Of a stretch of DNA of 64,000 bases, positions 53,051-64,000 are shown piece after piece. The translations under genes and the position numbers were made by a program. This stretch comes from Larus michahellis (Eukaryota; Chordata; Aves; Charadriiformes; Laridae), in contig NC_133898.1 of assembly GCF_964199755.1 (NCBI RefSeq), positions 130,198,224-130,262,223 on the forward strand. The letters are read 5' to 3'. Under the pieces are notes generated by a model that saw only the letters and a list, made by a program, of their open reading frames with translations, was not told the origin of the DNA and ran no database searches. Position 1 is the first letter of the stretch. Each line of letters opens with the position of its first letter.

Positions 53051-53919
53051 CGCCCCCGCCGACCAGCCCCGGCCCCGCCGCTGCCGCTCCCGACGCCCCG
53101 GCCCGGGGGATGCCGGCGCTCCCCGCCCGCCCACCGCGGGGGGAAGGCAGGCAGGAGGGTGGGCGCATCCGCTCCGGCGCTCCCCTCCGAGCCTCTCGGT
53201 TTGCCTTTAACCCTACCGCTAATTTCTCGGCTTAAAAAAAAAAATAAATTAAAAGTGTATTTTTATCACTGTACACGACACAGCCAGGATTTTACCACCC
53301 AAGGTAAATTGTTGGGACAGGAAGGGGCTATCATCCATTCAGTGTATAAAAAACCTGCCTTGTCTGTATAAGGGCTCTAGTTAATTTCTCAACAACGTAT
53401 ATATACAAATTTTTTTTGTCCAGGAAAAATAAGATACCTTCTCCAAAGCACCCAAACAGGAGCCAAAATCTTCCATTTCCAGCAATTCTCCTAAATTGCC
53501 TCCTCGGACTTGGGATTTCTAAGTCACCTCCATACCTGATAAAATGAAAAGCGAGTTACTACCTATGCAGACGAGGGCAGGTGCCTATGAAACCCCTCGC
53601 TCCGTGACCTCACGCACCTCACGGTCAGGAGGCAGCTTTGCTCCCTGCAGACGTGCTGCTGCTACACGCCAGCGAAGCCATTGCAAAGCATCCAGGACGG
53701 GGGCCGGGAGGGCGCTGCACACCCCACCAGCCTTGGCAGAGGCCTCCCAGGGTCTCCACTGATCTGGGGCTGGGGGAGAGGAGCGGGGCTGGCCACGAGC
53801 AGGACTCCCGTGGGCAGTGGGTGCTGGCTGCTCTGGGGGAAGCAGCTGGTGGGTGGTTCCTCAGCCCTGTTCCTCAGAGGGATGCAATGCCAGTCACCTT
53901 CCCCTGGGCTCACAAGCAG
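53051..53919. other. No gene recognised upstream of ZNF395
   Basis: GC-rich at the left, then A/T-rich with ordinary unique sequence from about 53235. No exon recognised. Confidence 0.5.
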
Positions 53920-55020
53920 ACATGGCTGCCCTTCATCTCCCCATGGCTGCCCCTCATCTCCATCCAAGGCGGCCTCTCAGACTGCATGGCTGCTGCCCCT
54001 AACCCCTCATGGCCACCCCTCACCTCCCACCACGGCAGCCCCTGACACTCCCATGGCCATTGCACCTCACTACTCACAGCCATTCCTCATCTCCCGCCAT
54101 GGTGACCCCTTATGTCCCCGTGGCCATCGCACCTCACCCCTCATGGTTTCTCCTCATCTCCTGCCATGGCAGTCCCTTACACCCCCGCGGCCATCACACC
54201 TCACCTGGCTTGTCCCCCCCTCATCTCCCACCATTGGCTGCCCCTCATATCCCCATGGCCACCACTCAGGGCTGCCCCTCATCTCCCCATGGCCACCCCT
54301 CATCATCTCCACTCATGGCTGCCCCTCATCTCCCCCTATGGCGGCTCCTTATACCCCACCGCCATTGCACCTCACCCCTCATGGCCACCCCTCACATCTC
54401 ATGGCTGTGCCTTGCTCCCTGTAGCCGCCTGTCATCTCCCCTTATGATCTCCCCTCACAGTCACCCCTTGCATCCCATGGCCACCTTTCATCTCCCCTTA
54501 TAACCTCCCCTCATGGCTGCCCCTCACGATTTTCTCTCATGGAAATCCCATGCCCCTCACATCCCATGGCTGCCCCTCATCTCTCCTCCTCATCTCCTCT
54601 CATGGCTGCCCCTCATATCCCATGGCCGCCCCTCAGCTCCCCTCACCAGCTCCCCTCATGGCCACCCCTCATGATCTCCTCTCATAGCTGCCCCTCACTC
54701 GCCATGGCCGCCCTTCATCTCCTCTTATGATGACCCCTTATGGCCGCCTCTCTCATCCTATGGCCGCCCTTCATCTCCTCTCATGATGACCCCTTATAGC
54801 CGCCTCTCTCATCCTATGGCCGCCCTTCATCTCCCCTCATGATCTCCCCTCACGGCCGCCTCCCCCATCCCATGACTGCCCCTCATGATCTCCCGTCACG
54901 GCTGCCACTGCCATTGCCGCCCCTCCTCTACCCCACGGCTGCCCCTCGTCTTCCCCTCAGGATGTCCCCCCACGGCCGCCGCTCCCTCCCCATGGCCGCC
55001 CCTCGCCCTCCCCCTCCCGC
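53920..55020. repeat. C-rich minisatellite, CATGGCTGCCCCTCATCTCC-type units
   Basis: About 1.1 kb of diverged tandem repeats. A core resembling ATGGCCACCCCTCATCTCCC recurs every 15-45 bp with insertions. It runs straight into the CpG island on its right. It creates open Pro/Ser/His-rich frames that are not genes. Confidence 0.85.
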
Positions 55021-55049
55021 TGCCGTCCCTGACGCCCCCCCTCCGCCGC

Positions 55050-55500
55050 CCGGCGCTGGCGGGAACGGCGCGTGCTCTGCCCCCCCTGCCCGCCCTGACT
55101 ACGTGCAGTTCCCCACGTGGCGGCCGCGCGCGCCCCCCGGCCAGGGAACAGCCCGCCCGGCACGTTCGCGCCCCCGTCCGCGAGCCGGGGGAAAGCGGGA
55201 GGGGCTGGGGGGGGGTGTGGAGACGCCGCCAATCGGCGGGCGGCAGGGCAGCTGGAAGGGACCAATGACGGGAGGCGGCACCGCCCGGCGGCCAATAGCG
55301 AGACGGGCCGCGGGAGAGGCCCCGCCCCCCCGCCGCCTCTAGCGGCGCTGCGGCCGAGTGCGGCGCCAGCTCGGAGCGGCCGCGGCTGGCGGGCGGGCAG
55401 AGGTTCCTGCCTTCCCCTGTCCCCCGTCCCGTGGGGAGCGGTGCGAAGGAGCTGGCCCCTTTCCCAGCAGCGGGAGGGGGTTGTGGCTCGGCGCCGGCGA
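55050..55500. promoter_or_regulatory. Unassigned CpG island with clustered CCAAT boxes
   Basis: CpG-dense block with GCCAATCGG near 55228, ACCAATGACG near 55259 and GCCAATAGCG near 55290, plus GC boxes (CCCCGCCCC near 55320) and a CACGTGG near 55116. It looks like a real promoter. I see no coding exon that it clearly serves. It could be a distal ZNF395 promoter, the start of a non-coding RNA, or a gene running out of the window. Confidence 0.5.
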
Positions 55501-56248
55501 CCGGTCACCCAGGCCAGCGCCTCAGCTGGCGGGGGGGGGGGGGTGGTGTGAGGCCTCACTTGGGCCTTGTCCAGCGCCCGGGAGTGTCTCCAGTGAGGGA
55601 GACACCGCTTGGACCGGCGTCCCTGAGGAGCAGTGAGGGCCCGGCCTGCTTCTCCCGCCGTCCCTTCCGCAGTAGAGGGGTGGGAGCTCCCTCTGAGGGA
55701 AGGGGAGAGCGCAGCCTTCAGTCACGGCGCGGCCACAGCCCAGGGGTGGTGTGGGCCGCTTCTCAGAAGGGGGCAGAGGGGAATAAAGGCAGGGGGCTCA
55801 ACCTCAGGTTGGTGTGTGGCGACTGTTAGTTTTATTTTATTAAAAGGGGGAAAAGTTCGGTTAAAATTTAGGGAGTATGATCTTGTATTTTCACTTTGTT
55901 GTTTTCAGTGGAGGAAGCAAAGGTGGTGAGCGCAAGGCACTTGCCTGTGTGGCAAGTGAGCCCTGTGCTGCCCAGGCTGGATACCCAGCCCAGGCATGCA
56001 GTGTGGCCACAGCAACACGCACAGGTGTTTCCTGCTTCCAGAGACATTTCGGCCCAGTGTTGTAAAAAATGGTTTACAGCCCATTAAAAAAAAGATACCA
56101 TAAATGTGTAAGAGTGAATAAGTAATGGCACCAATCAACTGTATATCCTAAATCTTCCAAAATCCTTCCAAGATCATGCAAAACCCTCACCTTAGGACGT
56201 TGTTTGATCTCTCACAGCTTTACTGATTGTCATTGCTACTAATTCTGC

Positions 56249-56417
56249 AGGTTGCCCAGAGAAGCTGTGACTGCCCCATCCCTGGAAACATTCCAGGCCA
56301 GGTTGGACGGGGCTCTGCGCAACCTGCTCTAGTTGAAGATGTCCCTGCCCATGGCAGGGGGTTGGACTAGATGGCCTTTAAAGGTCCCTTCCCACCCAAA
56401 CGGTTTTGAGATTCTAC
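56249..56417 (+). mobile_element. CR1 LINE 3' end fragment, plus orientation
   Basis: Only about 170 bp. It runs from AGGTTGCCCAGAGAAGCTG through CAGGGGGTTGGACTAGATGG to TTGAGATTCTAC, the standard CR1 3' tail. Heavily 5'-truncated. Confidence 0.9.
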
Positions 56418-59400
56418 CTTTACTGTCAGAGTTTGGGGTTGATGTCAGGTTAAATCTTAGCTGAAAGTAAGCTAAACGGGCTAAATCTGAGGAGAATAAG
56501 TACTAATGGTGACTGTATATAGTCCAGATTTAGAGGCTTGGTATAGCTGTAGTATTATATAGAGTTTAATAATGTGGTGAAAACAGTATGTGTGTGCGAT
56601 GCAGTGCTTCAATATCCCAGATACTTACACAGTCCTGGGCAGCTAATTCCTTTGTACACCAATAAAATGTAACGTGATTGGTACCGGTGTGTAAAGTTCA
56701 TGGATACCTTGGTGTAACTGACCCCCAAATGAGAAGGTCCGTGGCTGGATTTGGAGTTGACGCCCTGTGGCGTCTCTGCTAAGAGCATGGTAGCACCAAC
56801 GATGAGCGTGTGTGTTGCGGGACCAGCCTTTGAAATCTTGCACTGAGATCATTTCACAGAGGGTAGAAGGCTTTTCTGTGGTTAATAGTCCACTTTTAAT
56901 CTGGAGAGCATCCACCTATCATGTTTAATAGCACTAATGCACCTCTAATCCATTAATTTCTTTAGTCCCTTTTTTAAACCCTTTTAATTCGCTTGGTCTC
57001 CACCACATCCTGCACCGCAGCTTCACCGGGGGCCGACGCGTTACGTGAAAAACTTTCTTGCTTTTGTTTGCCTGGGAATTTCTTCTGTGTCTCCAGCTTT
57101 TGTCTGAGGTTTTACTGCCTAATTATTCCTTCGTTGTCCCTGCAGTATTCGTGACTCAGGAGCTCTATCATGTTCTCCCTCCCTGCCCCACCAGTCACGT
57201 CCCTCGCAGACTTCTGGTCTTCCCTGTGCCAAAGCTGACTTCTCCCTCTGATTAACCATGATAACCCTTCGCTGTAACTTTAGTAGTTTTACATATGCTT
57301 TTGGAGGTGGGGTGGCCGGATCGGCATCAGTCATCAAAATGTGGTATTTTATACACCAGCATAATGATGTTTACTGTTTTGGTTTCTATTTCTTTTCTAA
57401 CAGCTGCCAACATTTGATTTGACTACTGCTGAGTGTTAAGCTGATCTTCTCAGACAACTATCAACAATCACCCCCAAATTTCTTTATTCCTGCAAGGTAA
57501 TAGCTGATTGAGAGCCCACAACTATATACATATGATTAGCGTAATTTTTCCAAGATGTGTTTCTCTCTGACATGAAATCACATCTGCCATTGTATCCCCT
57601 CATCGCACTGTGCTGTGAGATCTTTCCCTGGTTTCAGGCACGGCTGTTTGGGATAATTTTGCCTGTAAACGTTGTCACCTCACTACTCACTCCCTGGTCA
57701 GATTTTGTAATGACGTGTTGAACAACAGATCGCCCGGCCCAGATCCATGAGGGATTCCATCTGTTAGCCTCTTGCCTTGGGGAATAGACATGAAACTATT
57801 TATTCCTACCCTTGGTTTCTCAAAATTTTTAAACCAGTTATCTACAACAGAGTTTTCCTATCCCACGAAACCTTGAGTTTTATAGGGAATCTCGGTGAAT
57901 CTCCATGAACCCGTAAGTGAAAAATCCCAATTAAAAACATTTAGTGATGGTTTAGCCTGCTTTATGTAAGTAGAACTAAGGTATGCTTATTTCTGGTGGT
58001 TACTTTTGTTACTCTCTGTAGTGTTCCCAATATTGCTATGTATGTGATGTGAGCAACACACCCAATTTTTTAATTAATTGTGCAACATTTTAAAACGGGG
58101 GAAAAAACACAATGGAAAAAAATGCCGTACATAAAAAAACCCATGTCCACAGGATGACCATTACTCACAGCTTCAATTTCAATTAATATTAAAAGTTAGT
58201 TCGAGTCCAACAACGCTGAGCAGTTGAATAAGTCTGGCTTGGTTTTACCCACCCACTGCTCTGCCCAACATTTCGCTTTGGCCTCTGTCCCTCGACCTCA
58301 AGAGATTACTCATTTCTGAATACACGAGCTCACGATAAACTGCTTAACTGACATTCTGAATCTATTAATATCATTCATTTTGTTTTGATAGGAGATGAAT
58401 TGGAGCCAAGCCACTGATACCAAATTAACCAAATAAACTGGAGGGTTTTTTTACTAGATTTTCCTGCATTCGTTGCTGTTATAAAAGGACCGACACGTAC
58501 TGTGATCTGAGCAACTCCAGACTGGGAAAATCCAGGTCTCAAAGTTGCTAATACTTGCAGTCTTTGGAACGCGATGCTGTTAAAATCTGCAGCTTATGGG
58601 ATCAAAACATTTGAGGAAGAAATGTGGGGAGGGGAGGAGAAAATTACGTCAATTTTTATTGACTGTGCAGTTGAAGAAAAGTATGAAAAGTTCCTAAAAA
58701 GCATCCTCTGTGAGTTTGGCTGCTGCCCTTTGGGTTTCCTGAGACACAGAATCTCGTCTTCCTGACGGCTGCAGTTGTGCTGACTTATGCAAGTCAACAG
58801 ACCCACCATTGCTCATCGCCCTGCTTCCCAAATCGAGTGTCAGCAGCTGAGACCAGCAGAAGAAGAGCTAAAAGCCCTCCCAGACTCAAGGCGCAGGCAC
58901 TCATTGAAGTCACATCTTCTTGGGGCCATCTGGTTGGGAATCCAGACTTGTCCGCTGGTTTCTGGAGTGTTTCATCCCACAGGACCTCAGAGCTTGTCAG
59001 AACTCTTAGGTTGGCCATTGGAAGGGAGGAGCCTCTGCGGTGGGACACGGTGTCCAGCTAAAACGGAGGCCACATCATCTAAAATTATTGCCTTCAACCC
59101 CTTGTTCTCGTGCAATGCCTGAACACCTGCTCTATTGGTGCACATGCATAGAATATTTGCCTAAAATCCTGGCCTTAACAAAAGACAACTGGATTTGCGA
59201 GAGTTTCCCTTATATTTCCTTGTTTTAACCTCAATAGCAACAACGGTATTAGTGAATTCAACACCACCTTGAGAACTACTGACAAAGTCTGGCCACATCC
59301 CCACTACTGAAGTCTCTGAGCTTCAGGAGAAGAGTTCCTTTATGCCAGCTCCTTCCAGGAAGTTATCCACAGCCCGTGCTAACTCCTGGGAGTTATTTGG

Positions 59401-62400
59401 AGGCGTACAAGTCGACCCACCGCAAAATTATGCTGAGGACTGTGCTATCAGCGTGAGCGATTCCATCGATTTGAAGTTAATCACGTCTCAATGTGACTTC
59501 TTGCTTACTTCCCATGCTGCAAGCGATTAATTACCTTCTTGCAGCAAGACTTGCAAAACCACTTCTCGTGGGATGGGAGTGCTTTTGTGGCGACCGTGCG
59601 GAGTGGTTCATCTCCCCGTGGACACTTCTGGCGAGCTGAGAACTGCGAGAGGAAGCCGTGGCCGAGCATCATCTCCTGCAAGCAGCCAATTGCCGGGATT
59701 CAGGGCACCTGCCGTGCTCATCTCTGTTTTTTCAGAGTGTAACTTCTTCCAATGTATAGGAAAAGCTTGAACTGGGCCCTTGGGAGGAGATGAAGTTCCT
59801 GCACGCTGTAGTGAGCAGGAGGTCAGTGGGCTGGAGCGTGTGCCTCAGCGCAGGCTCTGTTTGGGAGCAGATTATGTGACCTTCCCAGGCTCAATGCTCG
59901 GGACCAGCTGGAGGGGGAAAAGCCTCCCAGATTTACAAGCAGCTACGAACCCTCATCTGATCCAGAGCTGCTGCGGTAAACACTGCGTGGTCAGGGGCTG
60001 GTCTGAGGAGAAGGGAAGTAGGTGTCTGCGAAGAATAATTTACGTGCTTATTGTTTTTAAATGAAATAATCCCAGCTTTTTTTCTTTTCTTCTTTTCAGC
60101 GAGCCGTTCCAGTCACTGACACAAAAGCTGATGGTCTGGTCCTAACGCCCTTTTAATGCAATTTTGCCAATTCTCCCATGCAGAAGCGTGCCGGACACCG
60201 AGCAGGACATTGGGAGGTGCTTGAAAAGATTATCCGCAAAGCCGCGTATGGCGAAGCAAAACGTGACGTCGGGAGAGCTTTCTGCAATGTGGTTATTTGC
60301 AGTGTCTCGCACAAGCAGGGGGACCCAGGAAAGCTCCGTGGAGGCGGTGGGGTTCGTCACGTCAGCATCCATGGAGGAAGCTCTGAGCTACGCACGTCCT
60401 GCGGCTCCCGGCTGCTGCTGCGTCGTTTCTAAGTTGCAAGGAAGATGGTGATACGCGGCCGTGATTCCTGGTTATGCAATTCAGCCGTTTGCAATTTGGC
60501 TTCCTCCCAAATGCCCCTCCGGGCTCTTTTCAACATCATAAACAAAACAGCCTGCAACAGTTCATGCAAAAGGCAGAAACCAGTGCCCTGGACGCTTGCT
60601 CTGTGCTGCGCTTCTGCTTTGCGTTTGTAGGGAATGCTTTTTAGCCGAGCTGTCTCAAATGAAACGAACTGCAAGGAGTAAGCAGGTTTTAAAAAGAAAG
60701 TGTGCACTTTTTTGTGGTGGGAGGGTGTTTCAAAATTAAAAAGGGCGTTCAACTCCTTGTCCATATATAGTGCAAGAAGGGGCTCCCCGGCTGTTTATCC
60801 TTCGTGGCGTGGCTGCGAGCAGCCTTCAACAGCAGCCTGGCTGCGCTTGGGATTTCCAATTGTAATACAAAAAAGGAAACAGGAAAGAACAATGTAAACA
60901 TCGGTAACGAAGCCCGTCCTCGTGGCGGGCTCGGAACAGCGCTGCCGGCGCCCCAGGCCTGCGCCTCCTCTCCCCCTGTTTTTTGAAGGGGGCCGTGGAA
61001 GGAGGAGAGGCAGGCGCTGGCAGAGGTTTGCAGAGCCCTTGGCCGGGTTGCAAATCTCCCAATTGCCTCCGCTGCCTCTCGCTTGCTTCCAGCTGTTGGC
61101 TCTCCGCCCCTACTTGATGCAACAAGCAGTTAGGGAGGGGAAAAAGCAGGGGAAATGATCTTTTTTTGTATGATGCATCACCATTACCTGAAAAATCAGT
61201 GTCAGGGTGCTTTTTTCAGTCACAGTGTAACTAAGCCCCACGGAGTCGCCCTACTCACACGTTAAAAAAATTGCTTTTTCTAATGCCAGTGAGAAAATGT
61301 TTGGAAATGTGATGTGAGTGCTCCCAGAGAGTCTGAAAAAACAGCGTTTGACGGGTACCACATGGGCCATGTAAAAGCAAAACCCCCCAAACCAGCACCT
61401 GCTCTGGCAAAGGGGCTCTTCTCTTGCAGGTCACCGATTGAGCCCCATCGTCAAAAGCTCATCTGGGGAACAATCACCTTAAAATCATCCAGGGATCCCT
61501 GGGCTCCCCCTTGTCTTTCCTTACAGTTTTCTGTAACCAAATAATTATTTTCTGATATGATAACGGGACCATGCCTGGTTATACTTCATCTGCCAGGCAC
61601 CGCATATCGGCTGTGCCTGCACCCTGTGTTGGTGTGCCTGCACCACCATGGCACCTCCTTGTTCCCCAAATTACAAGCAGACGACGTATTTAGTGTATTT
61701 TATCCCAAATCTGATGTGTGCGACCCGGGCAACATGCCCAGCCAAACCTGGGCAGAGCTCCCCGCTCCCTCGCTGGCAAGCGTGCAGCAGCCAGCGCCGG
61801 CTCGTCTCAACAAGCTGCCGGTGGAGCTGGGAAGGGGGAAGGGAGTAAAGCCGCTTGGCTCCCAGCTCCCACTCCAGCGGCTGCTGGGACACCCATGGGG
61901 AAGCGGAGCCCACTCTTGCATTAAAGAGCTCGTCCCAAAACCCGCATTTCCAAATCGCGATGTAAGTGCCCCAGCCATGTTTCTCCGGCGGAAACGGTAC
62001 TTTTAGCCGCTCGCCGCAGCTCCTGGCTTTCGTGGAAATGTTCAACCCAGTGATAGCCAGCTTTTTTGGAGAGCGTACACCTCTTAAGGTGTTTAGGAAA
62101 CAAGCGGGTTCATTAAAGAGCTCACAGTCCCTCTCCTGCTCTTGCCAGGGAAGAGGTTTGCTCAGTGCCGGAGTCACAGGGACTTCTCCGGGAGACAAGC
62201 CGGCAGCGGGAGCAGACCCGCGGGCTCCAGCCTCCCCTCCTCTTCGCTGACTGAGCGAGGAGAAGCCAAGAGGGGAAGAGACGCTCAAGAGGTTTCCTTT
62301 TCTGCTCTTTGCCGCCTTCTACTTTTTTTTTTTAAACTCTGGCCTGTTTGCTTTTTTTTTTTTCCCTTTCCTTTGGCTTGTTCGTTTTTAACTCTTTGCT

Positions 62401-62599
62401 TTCCCTCCCAGCACTGCCCTTGCCTTGCATTCCACAGGGTTTCAGCAATCTGCAGGTCTGTACAAAGTACCGGGTCAAGTGCACTGGGCACGGGCTCTGT
62501 CTTGCATCTGAGTTCGGTTTGTTTTGGAAGCTGAGTGGATCCAAGCTGGTGAGATACGGAGCTCCTAGGAAAAAAGCCAGGGCACTCGCGCTAAGGAGC
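56418..62599. other. No gene recognised
   Basis: Mostly A/T-moderate unique sequence. I looked for FBXO16 exons, expected next in human gene order, and saw none. The frame at 58574-58765 (63 codons) has no recognisable family and no good splice context. Confidence 0.5.
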
Positions 62600-62890
62600 C
62601 TGGCTCTTCACCATGGGGCAGGCCACTGGGCACAAGCTGGAGCTTCACTGCATCTCAGTGGGGAAAAATTGTCTTGTTTGAAGAATGTGATGAAGATGGT
62701 CAGAGGTGTGGAGGAGCTCCTCTCCAAGAAAAAGCTGTATCAGCTGTGATATAAGGGGGAAACGATGATCCGCATGGACTATGTTGCTGGTGAGGAGGAA
62801 GGAGACCAAGGAGACGTGTGACAGAGGTCTATAAGATGGTGAGTGGCTCGGAGACAGTAAATTTTTCTTTACTAGGTGGGATAATGAGTG
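62600..62890 (+). mobile_element. Possible eroded CR1/L3-like LINE fragment
   Basis: The stretch GACAGAGGTCTATAAGATGG near 62820, with flanking text, resembles the part of old CR1/L3 elements downstream of the reverse transcriptase. Weak resemblance by eye only. Confidence 0.35.
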
Positions 62891-64000
62891 AAACTGGTTT
62901 GCAAAACCACGTGGAGCCTTTCATCTCAGTCCCCTATGGAGCTGCGTGACTCCTTGCTGCAGGATGCTCCAGGTACTAAAGGTTCTCATGGCTCCAGAAA
63001 CTCACAGGACAGATGGAAGAATAGTCCCCCAAGGGCTCTTAAACACAAAGATGTCACTTCTGGCTTGCAAAGTTACCGACCTGCAGGTTGCTGAAGGCTT
63101 CAAGACCCTTCATGGGGGATGTCAGCGAAAGCTTGTCCTGTCCTGGGTCTCCTCCCTTCCAAAAGTGTCCCAGGGCTAGGAGCACCCTATGGAGATCTTC
63201 CACTTGAGGTAGAGGAGAGGGGTTGGGGGTCTCTGGCTGGACACATGCAGCACGGGCAAGATTTGTCCTCTCCTGCTGCTTGCTGTCAGCAGATGAGATC
63301 TCGGCACAGCTCTCCGAGCAGGTTTTTAGGATCACCGACATTTCTTCTTGGGCCTGCCCACGTTGATCTCAACCTGCCCTTCCCGCAGTCCCAGGCTTCT
63401 CACTCAGCCAACTCTCCCTTCTTTCACTCTGCTTCACTTAAAATAGAAAATTAATAATTAACCGGCCTGTCCTTTGAGCTGCAGGTAAAGAAAATCCCGA
63501 ACACCTGCCTTACGGGTTGTCTGGTGCCCTGGCGTCTGTTTGTTTTTCCAGCGAGCTGCTCTCCACGAGCAGTGCGCTGGCGTTTCGGGGTGGCCTCCTG
63601 ACTGCCCCAGGGCTTTCTTCTACCAGCCAGAGCCACCTCTCTTTGCAGCCAGCCTCTCCTACTGCAGTGCCTCTCTTGGCCACAATATTTGTGAAATATT
63701 GTGACTATTTCGGCAGCTGCCTGCCTTTTTGTAGATACAGGGTCTTCTCTCCAAGCCCAGGTATGCCAGTAGGTCACCAGCCCCCCGCAGCATCTCAGCG
63801 CCTTCTCTGATCCCCATCCTCTTGTACCCGTCTTGCAGCACACCTCAACATGCCGCTGAAGGTGGAATGGGAGGCAGCTTCACACTAGTCTGGGAATTTT
63901 GGAATACAGAAAGATGACAGGAAAGGAGGTAGGAGTTGGCTGGTTTGATCTCTTTCTGCTTGTTTTTCACTTAATTAATGTATTACCCTTTTTTGAATGA
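62891..64000. other. No gene recognised at the right edge
   Basis: Short frames only, including a 130-codon minus-strand frame at 63451-63843 without family features. Confidence 0.5.

Noticed and set aside
56418-64000. Expected FBXO16 exons
   Set aside because: Human gene order suggested FBXO16 next to ZNF395, but no F-box-like segment was seen in any frame.

Overview
This window is vertebrate nuclear DNA, almost certainly from a bird. Three observations support that. Several copies of CR1 LINE retrotransposon are present, with the avian-type 3' end (GATTCTATG-like terminus). The genes have GT-AG introns, CpG-island promoters and rather short introns. The gene order PNOC - ZNF395 matches the vertebrate block known from human 8p21. 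The species cannot be named from the sequence alone. There are no operons, CRISPR arrays or prokaryotic features.

Layout. (1) 1-8.7 kb: no coding gene that I can support; an old CR1 copy, an eroded LINE fragment and possibly a long 3'UTR of the next gene. (2) 8.7-12.7 kb, minus strand: a complete three-exon gene for a 332-residue serine/threonine kinase of the STK35/PDIK1L family. Its likely promoter is a CpG island near 15.3-15.7 kb with CCAAT boxes, an NRF1-like site and a ZNF143/SBS site, separated from the coding exon by a 2 kb C-rich minisatellite. (3) 16-25 kb: intergenic DNA with a CR1 copy, a hexanucleotide repeat and a 60-bp-unit minisatellite. (4) 25.2-33.3 kb, plus strand: PNOC (prepronociceptin), with a TATA promoter, a non-coding first exon and two coding exons giving a 200-residue precursor. 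Intron 2 holds a CR1 reverse-transcriptase fragment. (5) 33.3-40.7 kb: convergent 3' region shared by PNOC and ZNF395, full of A/T homopolymer tracts. (6) 40.7-47.9 kb, minus strand: ZNF395, nine coding exons giving 500 residues with one C2H2 finger and a C-terminal C-clamp. Two candidate 5'UTR exons lie in a CpG island at 52.5-53.05 kb. (7) 53.9-55.0 kb: C-rich minisatellite running into a further, unassigned CpG island (55.05-55.5 kb). (8) 55.5-64 kb: no gene recognised; a CR1 end and an eroded LINE fragment.

The biology centres on a neuropeptide precursor. Its nociceptin begins with Tyr (YGGF, opioid-like) rather than the mammalian Phe, and a second, decayed LGGF core follows an Arg-Arg site upstream. 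The neighbouring kinase belongs to the same family as STK35, which lies next to PDYN (prodynorphin) in human. The window therefore looks like a second copy of an ancient 'opioid precursor + STK35-family kinase' block, with a kinase paralogue I do not know from mammals at this position.

All exon boundaries were read by eye from splice sites, reading-frame continuity and remembered family sequences; no alignment or search was run.
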